From positions 868,001 to 932,000 of the forward strand of contig NZ_CP084004.1 of the NCBI RefSeq assembly GCF_020181355.1: a stretch of 64,000 nucleotides of DNA, in the 5' to 3' direction. The notes below the pieces were generated by a model. That model was not told where the DNA came from and ran no database searches. It saw nothing but the letters and a program-made list of their open reading frames with translations. Numbering within the stretch: position 1 is the first letter of the stretch; every line of letters begins with the position of its first letter. Both the position numbers and the translations under genes were made by a program. Source of the stretch: Collinsella aerofaciens (GTDB lineage Bacteria > Actinomycetota > Coriobacteriia > Coriobacteriales > Coriobacteriaceae). This document shows, piece by piece, positions 8,999 through 18,599 of this stretch.

Positions 8999-9682
8999 AT
9001 GGAGGCTTACAAGCAAGAGTTCATCAAGTTCATGGTTGAGTCCGACGTTCTTAAGTTCGGCAGCTTTACGCTCAAGAGCGGCCGTCAGTCCCCGTTCTTT
9101 ATGAACGCCGGCGCTTACGTGACGGGCTATCAGCTCAAGAAGCTGGGCGAGTATTACGCCCAGGCCATCCACGATAACTTTGGCGACGACTTTGACGTCC
9201 TGTTTGGGCCGGCCTACAAGGGTATTCCGCTGGCTGTTGTTACCGCCATTGCCTACCACGAGCTGTACGGCAAGGAGGTCAAGTACTGCTGTGACCGCAA
9301 GGAGGCCAAGGATCACGGTGCCGATAAGGGCAACCTGCTGGGTTATGAGCCCAAGGACGGCGACCGCGTGGTCATGGTCGAGGACGTTACCACCAGTGGC
9401 AAGTCCATCGACGAGACCTATCCCAAGGTCAAGGCTGCTGCCGATGTCGAGATCAAGGGCCTGATCGTGTCCCTCAACCGCATGGAGGTCGGCAAGGGTG
9501 GCGTGACCACCGCACAGAAGGAGATCGAGGCAAAGTACGGTTTCCCCGTCGCGAGCATCGTTTCCATGGCCGAGGTCGTCGAGACCCTCTACAACCACGA
9601 GATCGACGGCAAGGTCGTCATCGATGACGAGCTCAAGATCGCCATCGATGCCTACTACAATCAATATGGTGCCCAGGAATAG
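8999..9682 (+). CDS. pyrE: Orotate phosphoribosyltransferase
   Basis: Converts orotate and PRPP to OMP, the fifth step of pyrimidine synthesis. At 227 residues it has the usual length. The PRPP-binding loop VVMVEDVTTSGKS lies at about 124-136, preceded by the FxLKSGRxSPFFMN signature near residue 20 and YKGIPLA near 73. ATG 8999 follows GAGAGGAG. No other pyr genes are adjacent; the 3' end runs straight into a conserved two-hairpin element at 9682-9756. Confidence 0.96.
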   Translation: MEAYKQEFIKFMVESDVLKFGSFTLKSGRQSPFFMNAGAYVTGYQLKKLGEYYAQAIHDNFGDDFDVLFGPAYKGIPLAVVTAIAYHELYGKEVKYCCDRKEAKDHGADKGNLLGYEPKDGDRVVMVEDVTTSGKSIDETYPKVKAAADVEIKGLIVSLNRMEVGKGGVTTAQKEIEAKYGFPVASIVSMAEVVETLYNHEIDGKVVIDDELKIAIDAYYNQYGAQE

Positions 9683-9756
9683 TTGCGCGGGTATCAGGGC
9701 AACAACCTGATATTTGAAGAGGGCGGCATGACCAGAAGGTCCATGCCGCCCTCTTT
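9682..9756 (+). terminator. Structured 3' element, copy A (terminator of pyrE)
   Basis: Begins at the last base of the pyrE stop codon. A small hairpin ATCAGG/CCTGAT (9693-9711) is followed by TTTGAA and a strong hairpin (9719-9753; GAGGGCGGCATG-ACC, loop agaa, GGTCCATGCCGCCCTC) with a TTT tail. The whole aligns with the elements at 14951 and 34660, with changes that keep the stems paired. It lacks the 3' half of the outer helix found in those copies. Confidence 0.75.
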
Positions 9757-9757
9757 C

Positions 9758-9800
9758 TAAAACCTGCCAAAAAGGGACAGGTTTATTTTGGTAGGTTTTA
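9758..9800. repeat. Palindrome of the GGGACAGGTTTATTTTGG family
   Basis: Arms TAAAACCTGCCAAAA (9758-9772) and TTTTGGTAGGTTTTA (9786-9800) with one mismatch around agggacaggttta. The same words recur at 10994-11030 and, in two inverted copies, at 21090-21168. Confidence 0.8.
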
Positions 9801-9828
9801 TCTGGGCAAACGCAGACCATCGACCAAC

Positions 9829-9876
9829 ATCGATTCTAATAACGAGTTTATGGCGAAAATAGTTATTAGAATCGAT
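9829..9876. repeat. Perfect 15-bp inverted repeat, AT-rich
   Basis: ATCGATTCTAATAAC (9829-9843) pairs perfectly with GTTATTAGAATCGAT (9862-9876) across an 18-base spacer. It differs in composition from the other palindromes here. It may be a regulator-binding site, a REP-like element or the footprint of a lost element; no adjacent promoter is clear. The remainder of the 9877-10113 gap holds no gene. Confidence 0.6.
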
Positions 9877-9970
9877 TTGAACAATCTAATGACGAGAAGT
9901 CGTGATTACGTTGGTGCAAGGTGGTCAGGTGGCCCCTCGGGGCGGCGGAAAACGGATCATTCATGTCAAG

Positions 9971-9999
9971 TAGTCGTTGGGGACGTTCTTAAACGACTA
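9971..9999. repeat. GGGGACGTTCTTAAA-family palindrome
   Basis: TAGTCGTT (9971-9978) pairs with AACGACTA (9992-9999); the loop is ggggacgttctta, identical to that of the copy at 7075. Confidence 0.75.
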
Positions 10000-10020
10000 G
10001 TCATCGCACCAAGAACAAGC

Positions 10021-10076
10021 GTGGATAATCTCCCGTTTTTGGCCTGTGCGCGGGCTCAAAGTGGGAGATTATCCAC
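10021..10076. repeat. 14-bp perfect inverted repeat
   Basis: GTGGATAATCTCCC (10021-10034) pairs with GGGAGATTATCCAC (10063-10076) across 28 bases. It lies 38 bp beyond the stop of the minus-strand RpiR gene and could act as its terminator, though no T-tract follows. Confidence 0.7.
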
Positions 10077-10113
10077 CCTCGTTAGATAGACGTCCGAAAA
10101 TCCTCGCTCGTTG

Positions 10114-12619
<2,506 letters not shown>

Positions 12620-12630
12620 GGGAATCCATC

Positions 12631-13476
12631 ATGTCCGCTCGTAAGATTTTGTTCCTTGATGTCGACGGCACGATCACCGACTACGAGAACAATATCCCCG
12701 CGTCCTGCGTGGCTGCCATCCAGGCCGCCCGCGCCAATGGGCACCTGGCCTATATGTGTACGGGTCGCAGCAAGGCCGAGGTACCGCCCGAGCTCGAGGC
12801 TATCGGCTTTGACGGCATGCTCGGCGGCAACGGCTCCTATGTCGAGTCGGCGGGCGAGGTGGTCATGCACCAGCTCATCACCGCCGACCAGTGCCGTCAC
12901 ATTGTCGATTGGCTACACGGTCGCGGCCTCGAGTTCTACCTCGAGAGCAACAACGGCCTGTTCGCGAGTGAAAACTTCCGCGAAGCTGCGCGCCCGGTGC
13001 TGCAGACCTATATGGGTCGTAAGGGCGTGGAGGGCGCCGACGAGCTCGAGACCGACGACGTCATGCACGGCATGGTCTACGGCGCGCCACTCTACCGCGA
13101 CGACCTCAACAAGGTGAGCTTTATCCTGTCGAGCTATCAAGACCACCTGGATAGCATCGAGGAGTTCCCCGACCTTGAGTGCCACACCTGGGGTGGCGCG
13201 GGCGAGACGGCGCTCTTTGGCGACATGGGTGTGCGCGGTATTACCAAGGCGCACGCCGTCAACACGCTGCTCGAGCACCTGGGCGCCGACCGTGCCGACA
13301 CGATCGCCTTCGGCGACGCCAAGATCGACATTCCTATGTTCGAGGCGTGTGCCACGAGCGTGGCCATGGGGTCGGGCGGCGACGAGTGCAAGGCGGCGGC
13401 CGATTACGTGACCACCGACGTCGTCGACGACGGCATCTGGAACGCCTTTGTGCACCTGGGTCTTATCGAGGGATAA
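12631..13476 (+). CDS. HAD-superfamily hydrolase, Cof type
   Basis: A 281-residue phosphatase. Motif I is FLDVDGTITD (residues 8-17), motif II is CTGRS (about 43), and motif IV is FGDAKIDIPMFEA (about 229-241), with a large cap in between, as in the Cof/YidA group that dephosphorylates sugar phosphates and cofactors. It lies 11 bp after the GH1 gene and is probably in the same transcript, suggesting dephosphorylation of an excess sugar phosphate. Substrate not determinable. Confidence 0.88.
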   Translation: MSARKILFLDVDGTITDYENNIPASCVAAIQAARANGHLAYMCTGRSKAEVPPELEAIGFDGMLGGNGSYVESAGEVVMHQLITADQCRHIVDWLHGRGLEFYLESNNGLFASENFREAARPVLQTYMGRKGVEGADELETDDVMHGMVYGAPLYRDDLNKVSFILSSYQDHLDSIEEFPDLECHTWGGAGETALFGDMGVRGITKAHAVNTLLEHLGADRADTIAFGDAKIDIPMFEACATSVAMGSGGDECKAAADYVTTDVVDDGIWNAFVHLGLIEG

Positions 13477-13561
13477 TTGTCAAAATGAGTGCCGCTGGAG
13501 CATAGGCTTTGGAGGGGTTCGCGATTCGAGTCCTCACCATAGCTTTTAGATCAAATGACAC

Positions 13562-13567
13562 TATAAT
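13562..13567 (+). promoter_or_regulatory. Candidate -10 (TATAAT) of the PTS IIA gene
   Basis: A perfect TATAAT lies 49 bp before ATG 13617, in the only AT-rich patch of the gap. No good -35 is seen at 17 bp, so activation or an atypical promoter is possible. Confidence 0.5.
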
Positions 13568-13616
13568 TACCGTAGGCATGCGCACAACGTTGCGCTTAAT
13601 CAAGAGGAGAAAACGT

Positions 13617-14153
13617 ATGGGTCTGTTTGATATGTTCAAGAAGAAGGCTGAGCCCGCGGCAGCTGCTGCTCCGGCCTCCATCTCTGCTTCTGCCGGCGCC
13701 GACGTGCTGTGCTCGCCCGTCAAGGGCAAGGTCATCAAGATGGCCGACGTGCCCGATCCCGTCTTTGGTGGCGAGGTTCTGGGCAAGGGCTGCGCCGTAT
13801 GGCCCGAGGACGACCTGGTCTACGCTCCCTGCGACGGCAAGGTGACCGTTACCATGGGTCACGCCGTGGGCCTGCAGTCCGATAGCGGCATCGAGGTTCT
13901 GGTGCACGTTGGCGTCGATACCGTCAACATGAACGGTGATGGCTTCGAGGGCTTCGTCAAGGCCGACGACGTCGTGAAGGCTGGCCAGCCCATACTCAAG
14001 ATCGACCGCGCCAAGATCGCTGCTGCCGGTTACAAGGACTGCGTCGTCGTGGCCGTGTCCAACACCGCCGAGTTTGCCGATGTCGAACTCGCCGTCGAGG
14101 CCGACTCCGCTGTCGCCGCCGGTGACGCCATCGTTAAGGTCGTCCGCAAGTAA
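13617..14153 (+). CDS. PTS glucose-type IIA protein (Crr-like)
   Basis: Phosphocarrier that receives phosphate from HPr and passes it to a sugar-specific IIB. 178 residues: an Ala-rich linker (10-30), then the IIA-Glc beta-sandwich starting at VLCSPVKGKVIKM. The active-site His is in EVLVHVGVDTVNMNG (about 96); the second conserved His lies in VTMGHAVGLQ. It is a stand-alone protein, so it must serve IIBC permeases encoded elsewhere and may also report sugar flux. AGAGGAG precedes the ATG, and a terminator follows at 14180. Confidence 0.92.
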   Translation: MGLFDMFKKKAEPAAAAAPASISASAGADVLCSPVKGKVIKMADVPDPVFGGEVLGKGCAVWPEDDLVYAPCDGKVTVTMGHAVGLQSDSGIEVLVHVGVDTVNMNGDGFEGFVKADDVVKAGQPILKIDRAKIAAAGYKDCVVVAVSNTAEFADVELAVEADSAVAAGDAIVKVVRK

Positions 14154-14179
14154 ACTGCGGCATCCAAAGGATGTGCAAG

Positions 14180-14208
14180 GGTGGTCGGGTTTTCCGGCCA
14201 CCTTTTTT
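14180..14208 (+). terminator. Rho-independent terminator
   Basis: GGTGGTCGG pairs with CCGGCCACC (14180-14202; one mismatch), followed by six T. It lies 26 bp after the IIA stop. Confidence 0.85.
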
Positions 14209-14389
14209 ATTGCATAGCGGGGAAGCGTTTTATTGCACATTGGGCGGGCTTGCAAACCGTTCGGACGCTAAAACGAACCGACCGCGCCTTCGCGTTGCCG
14301 AGGGTGTTCATAAGTGGATAGTATGGGCTTACTTATTACAACGTGCGCCGCGTTTGGGAAGCGCAGTGCCGCTCATTGGGAGGAACAAC

Positions 14390-14947
14390 ATGAAAAAGAA
14401 GCTGCTGCTTGTGCCCCTCATGGCCGTCTTGGTTGCATGCGTGGTCGTGCTTTCCGGCTGTGGAGGTCCTTCGGTTGAGGAGCTCATCACCGAGGATCTT
14501 ACGACGCAGTTTGACGAGGTCAAGAACGGTGGCGACGACTTCCTCTCTGGTCTGGAGGAGGCTTCGGGCGACGAGTTCGAGCAGCTGGGTATCGATCCCA
14601 AGGAGTATGCCAAGACCTATCTCGAGGGCTTTGACTACAAGATCGGCGACGTGACGGTCGACGAGGACAAGGGCGTCGCGACCGCCGAGGTCTCTATCAC
14701 CTGCAAGTCTATGAACAAGATCGTCGAGGACTTCTCTACCCAGTATCAGGAGAAGGTCGCCGCGCTTGATACGGTTCCTTCCGATGACGAGCTGTACAAG
14801 ATGGCCGGTCAGGTTATGGTCGATGTGACCAAGGCCACCGAGCCCAGGAAGACCACGGTTATCTTCAAGTACACCTGCAACGACGACGGCGAGTGGTCTG
14901 CCGACGACTCCGTCAACTCCGAGATGATGGATGCAATGCTGAGCTAG
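14390..14947 (+). CDS. Small secreted lipoprotein
   Basis: A 185-residue lipoprotein: MKKK, hydrophobic core, lipobox LSGC at about 20-23, then an acidic globular domain of alternating helices and beta strands (YKIGDVTVDEDKGVATAEVSI). It resembles DUF5105-like lipoproteins in layout, but I cannot assign a family. GGGAGGAACAAC precedes ATG 14390. It is flanked by a terminator upstream and a structured element downstream, so it is monocistronic. Confidence 0.8.
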   Translation: MKKKLLLVPLMAVLVACVVVLSGCGGPSVEELITEDLTTQFDEVKNGGDDFLSGLEEASGDEFEQLGIDPKEYAKTYLEGFDYKIGDVTVDEDKGVATAEVSITCKSMNKIVEDFSTQYQEKVAALDTVPSDDELYKMAGQVMVDVTKATEPRKTTVIFKYTCNDDGEWSADDSVNSEMMDAMLS

Positions 14948-14950
14948 TTC

Positions 14951-15097
14951 GTTGCGGCGTTTTACCAAACGCCGCAACTGCTCGACGTTGCGCGGGCACC
15001 AGAGCGACAACTTGTCATTCAAAGAGGACGGTATGACCAGAAGGTCTATGCCGTCCTCTTTTCATGCCAATTTGTTCGCTCTGGTGTCCGCTCGCTG
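14951..15097 (+). ncRNA. Structured 3' element, copy B
   Basis: Starts 4 bp after the lipoprotein stop. Helix P0: GTTGCGGCGTTT/AAACGCCGCAAC, loop tacc (14951-14978). Outer helix P1: 14992-15007 with 15076-15091, 16 bp, one wobble. Enclosed are P2, GACAA/TTGTC (15006-15016), and P3, a terminator-type hairpin with loop agaa (15023-15059) and T-run. Copy C at 34660 has the same order of helices, the same tacc loop and related linkers, while stem bases differ in matching pairs. It probably acts as a terminator or processed 3' end. Confidence 0.6.
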
Positions 15098-15131
15098 TCC
15101 GTCCTCTACCTGCGGCGTTGCCATTGTTGGG

Positions 15132-15188
15132 GTAGTCGTTGGGGCGTTCTTGTCTGACTAGTCGTTTAAGAACGTCCCCAACGACTAC
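15132..15188. repeat. Long palindrome of the GGGGACGTTCTTAAA family
   Basis: GTAGTCGTTGGGGCGTTCTT (15132-15151) pairs with AAGAACGTCCCCAACGACTA plus C (15168-15188), with one bulged base; the spacer contains gactagtcg. Here the whole phrase is duplicated as an inverted pair, unlike the single-phrase copies at 7075, 9971 and 34928. Confidence 0.8.
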
Positions 15189-15235
15189 TTTCCGCGCAAC
15201 AGCATTGTCGCAGCTGCGTTAAGCAGTGTCGCTCG

Positions 15236-15904
15236 TTACTCGCCCAGGATTAGCGCTGCGAGCTCGCCCTGGGTGTCCACCACGTAGTCGGCGCCGGCGG
15301 CTTCCAGCTCTGCGCGGCCGCGGAAACCCCAGCTGACGCCCGCACTCTTAAGGCCGGCGTTGTGGCCGGTCAGGATATCGACATTGGAATCGCCTACGTA
15401 GAGCGTGGTCGCCGGGTCGGCGCCTAGCTCTTCCATCACATGCAGCGTGACGGGTGCTTCGGGCTTGGGCGGAAACGCATCGACACGGCCCTGCACCAGC
15501 GCAAAGCGCTCGGAACCAAAATACTTTTCGATAAGCGGAGCCGCCGAGACGTGGTCCTTGTTAGTGAGCACGGCAAGCTGAACGCCTGCGGCGCGCAAGC
15601 GGTCGAGCATCTCGATCGTGCCGGCATAGGGAGCGGTGTGGTCTTCCTTGTGCTCGCCGTAGTAAGCCCTAAACTCGGCAAGCGTCTGCTCAAACATGCG
15701 GCCGTCGCCTGCGTACTCGGCGGGCATAAAGCGCTCAACCAGCTTGAGCATGCCGTTTCCCACCTTGTAGCGGTACTCGTCAACGGCAAACGTGGGCCAG
15801 CCGTGCGCCTCGCAGGTATGGTTGCTGGCGGCCGCCAGGTCCTCGAGCGTGTTGAGAATGGTGCCGTCCAGGTCAAAGATCACATGGGAAAAAGCTGCTG
15901 CCAT
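15236..15904 (-). CDS. HAD hydrolase, phosphoglycolate phosphatase-like
   Basis: A 222-residue HAD phosphatase: motif I FDLDGTILNT (about 9-18), motif II Thr/Asn in AVLTNKDHV (about 113), and motif III/IV GDSNVDILTGHNAG (about 168), with the small alpha-helical cap of the Gph/PpaX group. ATG 15904 has AGGAG upstream. It is the last gene after the hyp operon (105-bp gap), possibly co-transcribed but not functionally linked. Substrate could be phosphoglycolate or pyrophosphate. Confidence 0.85.
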   Translation of the reverse strand: MAAAFSHVIFDLDGTILNTLEDLAAASNHTCEAHGWPTFAVDEYRYKVGNGMLKLVERFMPAEYAGDGRMFEQTLAEFRAYYGEHKEDHTAPYAGTIEMLDRLRAAGVQLAVLTNKDHVSAAPLIEKYFGSERFALVQGRVDAFPPKPEAPVTLHVMEELGADPATTLYVGDSNVDILTGHNAGLKSAGVSWGFRGRAELEAAGADYVVDTQGELAALILGE

Positions 15905-16009
15905 GGGTGCTCCTGCCGCTTGAGTTGTAAAACGCACCCCATGATACTGGGCATGCGTGCCGGGCATGTTTGGAATCTGAATATCTTTAATAGCCCTGAG
16001 CCTTTGTCG

Positions 16010-17044
16010 TTAGCAAATTCTCGGCAGCTGCTCTCCTACGAGCATGTCGAGGATGCGGGTCGAGCCCCAGCCGGTGCGCACGCGCACGGCGGGATGGGCG
16101 CCCTCGGCAAGTGGCAGCACGCGGCCGATGATGGCGGCATTCTCGCCGTAGCGGGCGGCGCGCATGGCGCTCAGCGCGGCATCGGCTTGCTCGGCCGGCA
16201 CGACGGCAACCATCTTGCCCTCGTTTGCCACCTGCAGCACATCGTAGCCGAGCATCTCGCAGGCGGCCTGCACGTCGGGACGCACGGGCACGGCATCCTC
16301 GTCGATCTCCATGGCAACGCCGCTGGCCTGCGCAAACTCGTTGAGCGTCGAGGCCAGGCCACCGCGCGTGGGGTCGCGGAAGCAGCGTGTGTCGGGTGCT
16401 GCGGAAAGCACATCGGCAATCAGGTGGTTGAGCGGCGCGGCGTCGCTTTCGATGGTGCTCGAAAACGCCAGACCCTCGCGTTGGCTCATGATAGCGATGC
16501 CGTGGTCGCCCAGTGTACCCGAGACCAGGATGACATCGCCGGGCTGGCAGTTTGCGCCGCTGAGCGCCACGCCCGCAGGCACCTCGCCCACGCCGGCGGT
16601 ATTGATATAGACGCCGTCGGCCCCGCCGCGCTCGACCACCTTGGTGTCGCCCGTGATTATGGACACGCCCGCCTCGTGCGCCGTCTCGGCCATCGTCTGC
16701 ACAATCTGGCGGAGCCTATCCATGGGATAGCCCTCTTCGAGGATAAAGCCGCACGACAGGTAGCGCACGTTGGCGCCCGAGGTCGCGACGTCGTTGACGG
16801 TTCCGCACACGGCGAGGCGGCCGATGTTGCCACCGGGGAAGAACTGCGGCGAGACTACAAAGCTGTCGGTCGACATGGCGATGCGCCCGCTCGCGGGCAG
16901 CGCGGCGACGCCGGCATCGTTGCCTTCGAGCAGCTCGGGCGACCCAAAGGCATCCAAAAAGACCTCATCGATGATGCGCTTCATCATCTGTCCGCCGGAG
17001 CCGTGGCCCAACAGGACGGTGCTATCGGTGATGCTATGGGACAT
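16010..17044 (-). CDS. hypE: Hydrogenase maturation protein HypE
   Basis: Dehydrates the thiocarbamate on its C-terminal Cys to a thiocyanate, the source of the cyanide ligands of the NiFe centre. 344 residues; starts MSHSITDSTVLLGHGSGGQMM, contains the PurM-like ATP-binding core (GNDAGV, STDSFVVSP, DPTRGGLASTLNE), and ends in the diagnostic PRIC. ATG 17044 is preferred over the TTG two codons upstream because GGAG is correctly spaced. It is 48 bp downstream of hypD in a hypC-hypD-hypE run. Confidence 0.97.
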   Translation of the reverse strand: MSHSITDSTVLLGHGSGGQMMKRIIDEVFLDAFGSPELLEGNDAGVAALPASGRIAMSTDSFVVSPQFFPGGNIGRLAVCGTVNDVATSGANVRYLSCGFILEEGYPMDRLRQIVQTMAETAHEAGVSIITGDTKVVERGGADGVYINTAGVGEVPAGVALSGANCQPGDVILVSGTLGDHGIAIMSQREGLAFSSTIESDAAPLNHLIADVLSAAPDTRCFRDPTRGGLASTLNEFAQASGVAMEIDEDAVPVRPDVQAACEMLGYDVLQVANEGKMVAVVPAEQADAALSAMRAARYGENAAIIGRVLPLAEGAHPAVRVRTGWGSTRILDMLVGEQLPRIC

Positions 17045-17092
17045 ATCCAAAACTCCAATCGTGGGAGGTGTCAGTGCGCGGGGGCGTTCGGG

Positions 17093-18205
17093 CTAGACTC
17101 GGTAACGGTAGTACGCCGCGCAGCTGCCTTCGGAACTCACCATGCACGGGCCGACGGGGTGCTCGGGCGTGCAGGTGCGGCCAAAGAGCGGGCAGCTGCT
17201 CGGCGTAATGGCTCCGCGCAGCACGTCGCCGCAGCGGCATCCGCGCGGCTCAACCGTCGGCTCAACGGGCACGTCAAAGCGAACGCGGGCATCAAAGCGC
17301 GAGAACTCGGGGCGGATGGAAAGGCCCGAGTTGGCAATCGGCCCCAGCCCGCGCCACGTGGTGTCGCATGGCTCAAACACCTGCTCGACCAGCTGGCGCG
17401 CCACGGGGTTGCCGTCTGCGTTGACGCCACGGCGGTAGGCGTTGTCAATCGCCGGCCTGTCCTCGACAACCATCTGGACCAGCATGCAGATGCCCTGCAG
17501 GATATCGACCGGTTCAAATCCCGTGACCACGCCCGGGGTATTGAATTCGTCGACCAAAAAGCTAAAGGGCGCCAAGCCCGTGATGGTGGCGACGTGTCCC
17601 GGCAGGATAAAGCCGTCGATGGCGGTCTCGGGATCGTTAGCGATGGCGCGCAACGCCGGCGGCGTGGTCTTGTGGGCGCAATAGACCGAGAAGTTCAAAA
17701 GCCCGCGCGCTTCGGCCTCCAAGATGGCGGCGGCGATGGTGGGCGTTGTGGTCTCAAAGCCCACGCCCATAAAAATAACCGGGCGATCGGGGTTTTGCTC
17801 GGCAATGTCGAGTGCATCGAGCGGGGAGTACACAATGCGAATGTCACGCCCTGCCGCCTTTTGTGCAGCGAGCGAGGTGGACGATCCGGGCACGCGCATC
17901 ATGTCGCCAAAGGTGGTGATGATGGCGCCGTCTATGTTGGCGAGCGCGATTGCGTGGTCGATGTCGCGGTTGGCGGTGACGCAGACGGGGCAGCCCGGGC
18001 CGCTCAGCAGCTTGAGCCCGGCCGGCATAATGGAGCGAAAGCCATAGCGCCCGATGCTCACGGTATGCGTGCCGCAGACTTCCATAAGGTTGATGGCGCG
18101 GTCGCCGACAAGCTCATGAATGCGCTCGATGAGCTCGCGAGCCAGCTTGGGATCGCGGAATGCCGAGAAATCGATACCGGAGCGCGCCGGCTGCTCGGGC
18201 GCCAC
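17093..18205 (-). CDS. hypD: Hydrogenase maturation protein HypD
   Basis: Iron-sulfur scaffold on which, with HypC, the Fe(CN)2CO group is assembled. 370 residues. Conserved Cys motifs are MEVCGTHT (about 41-48), GPGCPVC (about 69-75) and a C-terminal GCRCGDVLRG with further Cys, which bind the 4Fe-4S cluster. The start is GTG 18205, sharing one base with the hypC stop (TAGTG), so the two are translationally coupled. Confidence 0.97.
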   Translation of the reverse strand: MAPEQPARSGIDFSAFRDPKLARELIERIHELVGDRAINLMEVCGTHTVSIGRYGFRSIMPAGLKLLSGPGCPVCVTANRDIDHAIALANIDGAIITTFGDMMRVPGSSTSLAAQKAAGRDIRIVYSPLDALDIAEQNPDRPVIFMGVGFETTTPTIAAAILEAEARGLLNFSVYCAHKTTPPALRAIANDPETAIDGFILPGHVATITGLAPFSFLVDEFNTPGVVTGFEPVDILQGICMLVQMVVEDRPAIDNAYRRGVNADGNPVARQLVEQVFEPCDTTWRGLGPIANSGLSIRPEFSRFDARVRFDVPVEPTVEPRGCRCGDVLRGAITPSSCPLFGRTCTPEHPVGPCMVSSEGSCAAYYRYRV

Positions 18206-18465
18206 TAGTAAGCCTCCGCCGGGTTGGTGGTCAGCTGGTCTTCTTCGACCAGCTCGGACATGGCATTAACAAGCTCGAGCGTTTCCTGTGCTTCCTGCTC
18301 GTCGACAATCTGGATGCCAAAGCCGGCGTGTACGAGAATATAGTCGCCAACCTGCGCCGTCGGCACGAGTCGTAGCGACACGGGGCGCTCGATGCCCATC
18401 ATGTCGACGGTGGCCTTGAGGTCGTCGTCGCGTTTGACTACTTTACCGGGAACGGCAAGGCACAT
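18205..18465 (-). CDS. hypC: Hydrogenase maturation chaperone HypC
   Basis: Small chaperone that carries the iron-ligand group from HypD to the hydrogenase large subunit. 86 residues, starting MCLAVPGKVV with the essential Cys2, and with VGDYILVHAGFGIQIVDE. ATG 18465 follows AAGGGG. The 134-bp gap up to hypF contains no gene. Confidence 0.96.
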   Translation of the reverse strand: MCLAVPGKVVKRDDDLKATVDMMGIERPVSLRLVPTAQVGDYILVHAGFGIQIVDEQEAQETLELVNAMSELVEEDQLTTNPAEAY

Positions 18466-18599
18466 ATTGTTCCCCTTTTAGACGCTTTGCGCTGGATAGG
18501 CGCTCAATAATCCATCAGTTGATGGTAGCGCTCGCGGGGTTTGCGGGCAAACGCGTTACGCCTGTGAGACGGCTGGGCACAGCGGCGTGTGAGGGCGAG

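Noticed and set aside
13508-13540. tRNA-like 3' end (ggggttcgcgattcgagtcctcacca)
   Set aside because: The T-arm pattern is only partial and no acceptor or anticodon arm can be paired upstream; likely chance.
15440-18208. 922-codon plus-strand frame across hypE-hypD
   Set aside because: It crosses two clear minus-strand hyp genes and a gene boundary; composition artefact.
18466-18599. Possible small gene between hypF and hypC
   Set aside because: Short frames there have no ribosome site and no resemblance to a hyp protein.
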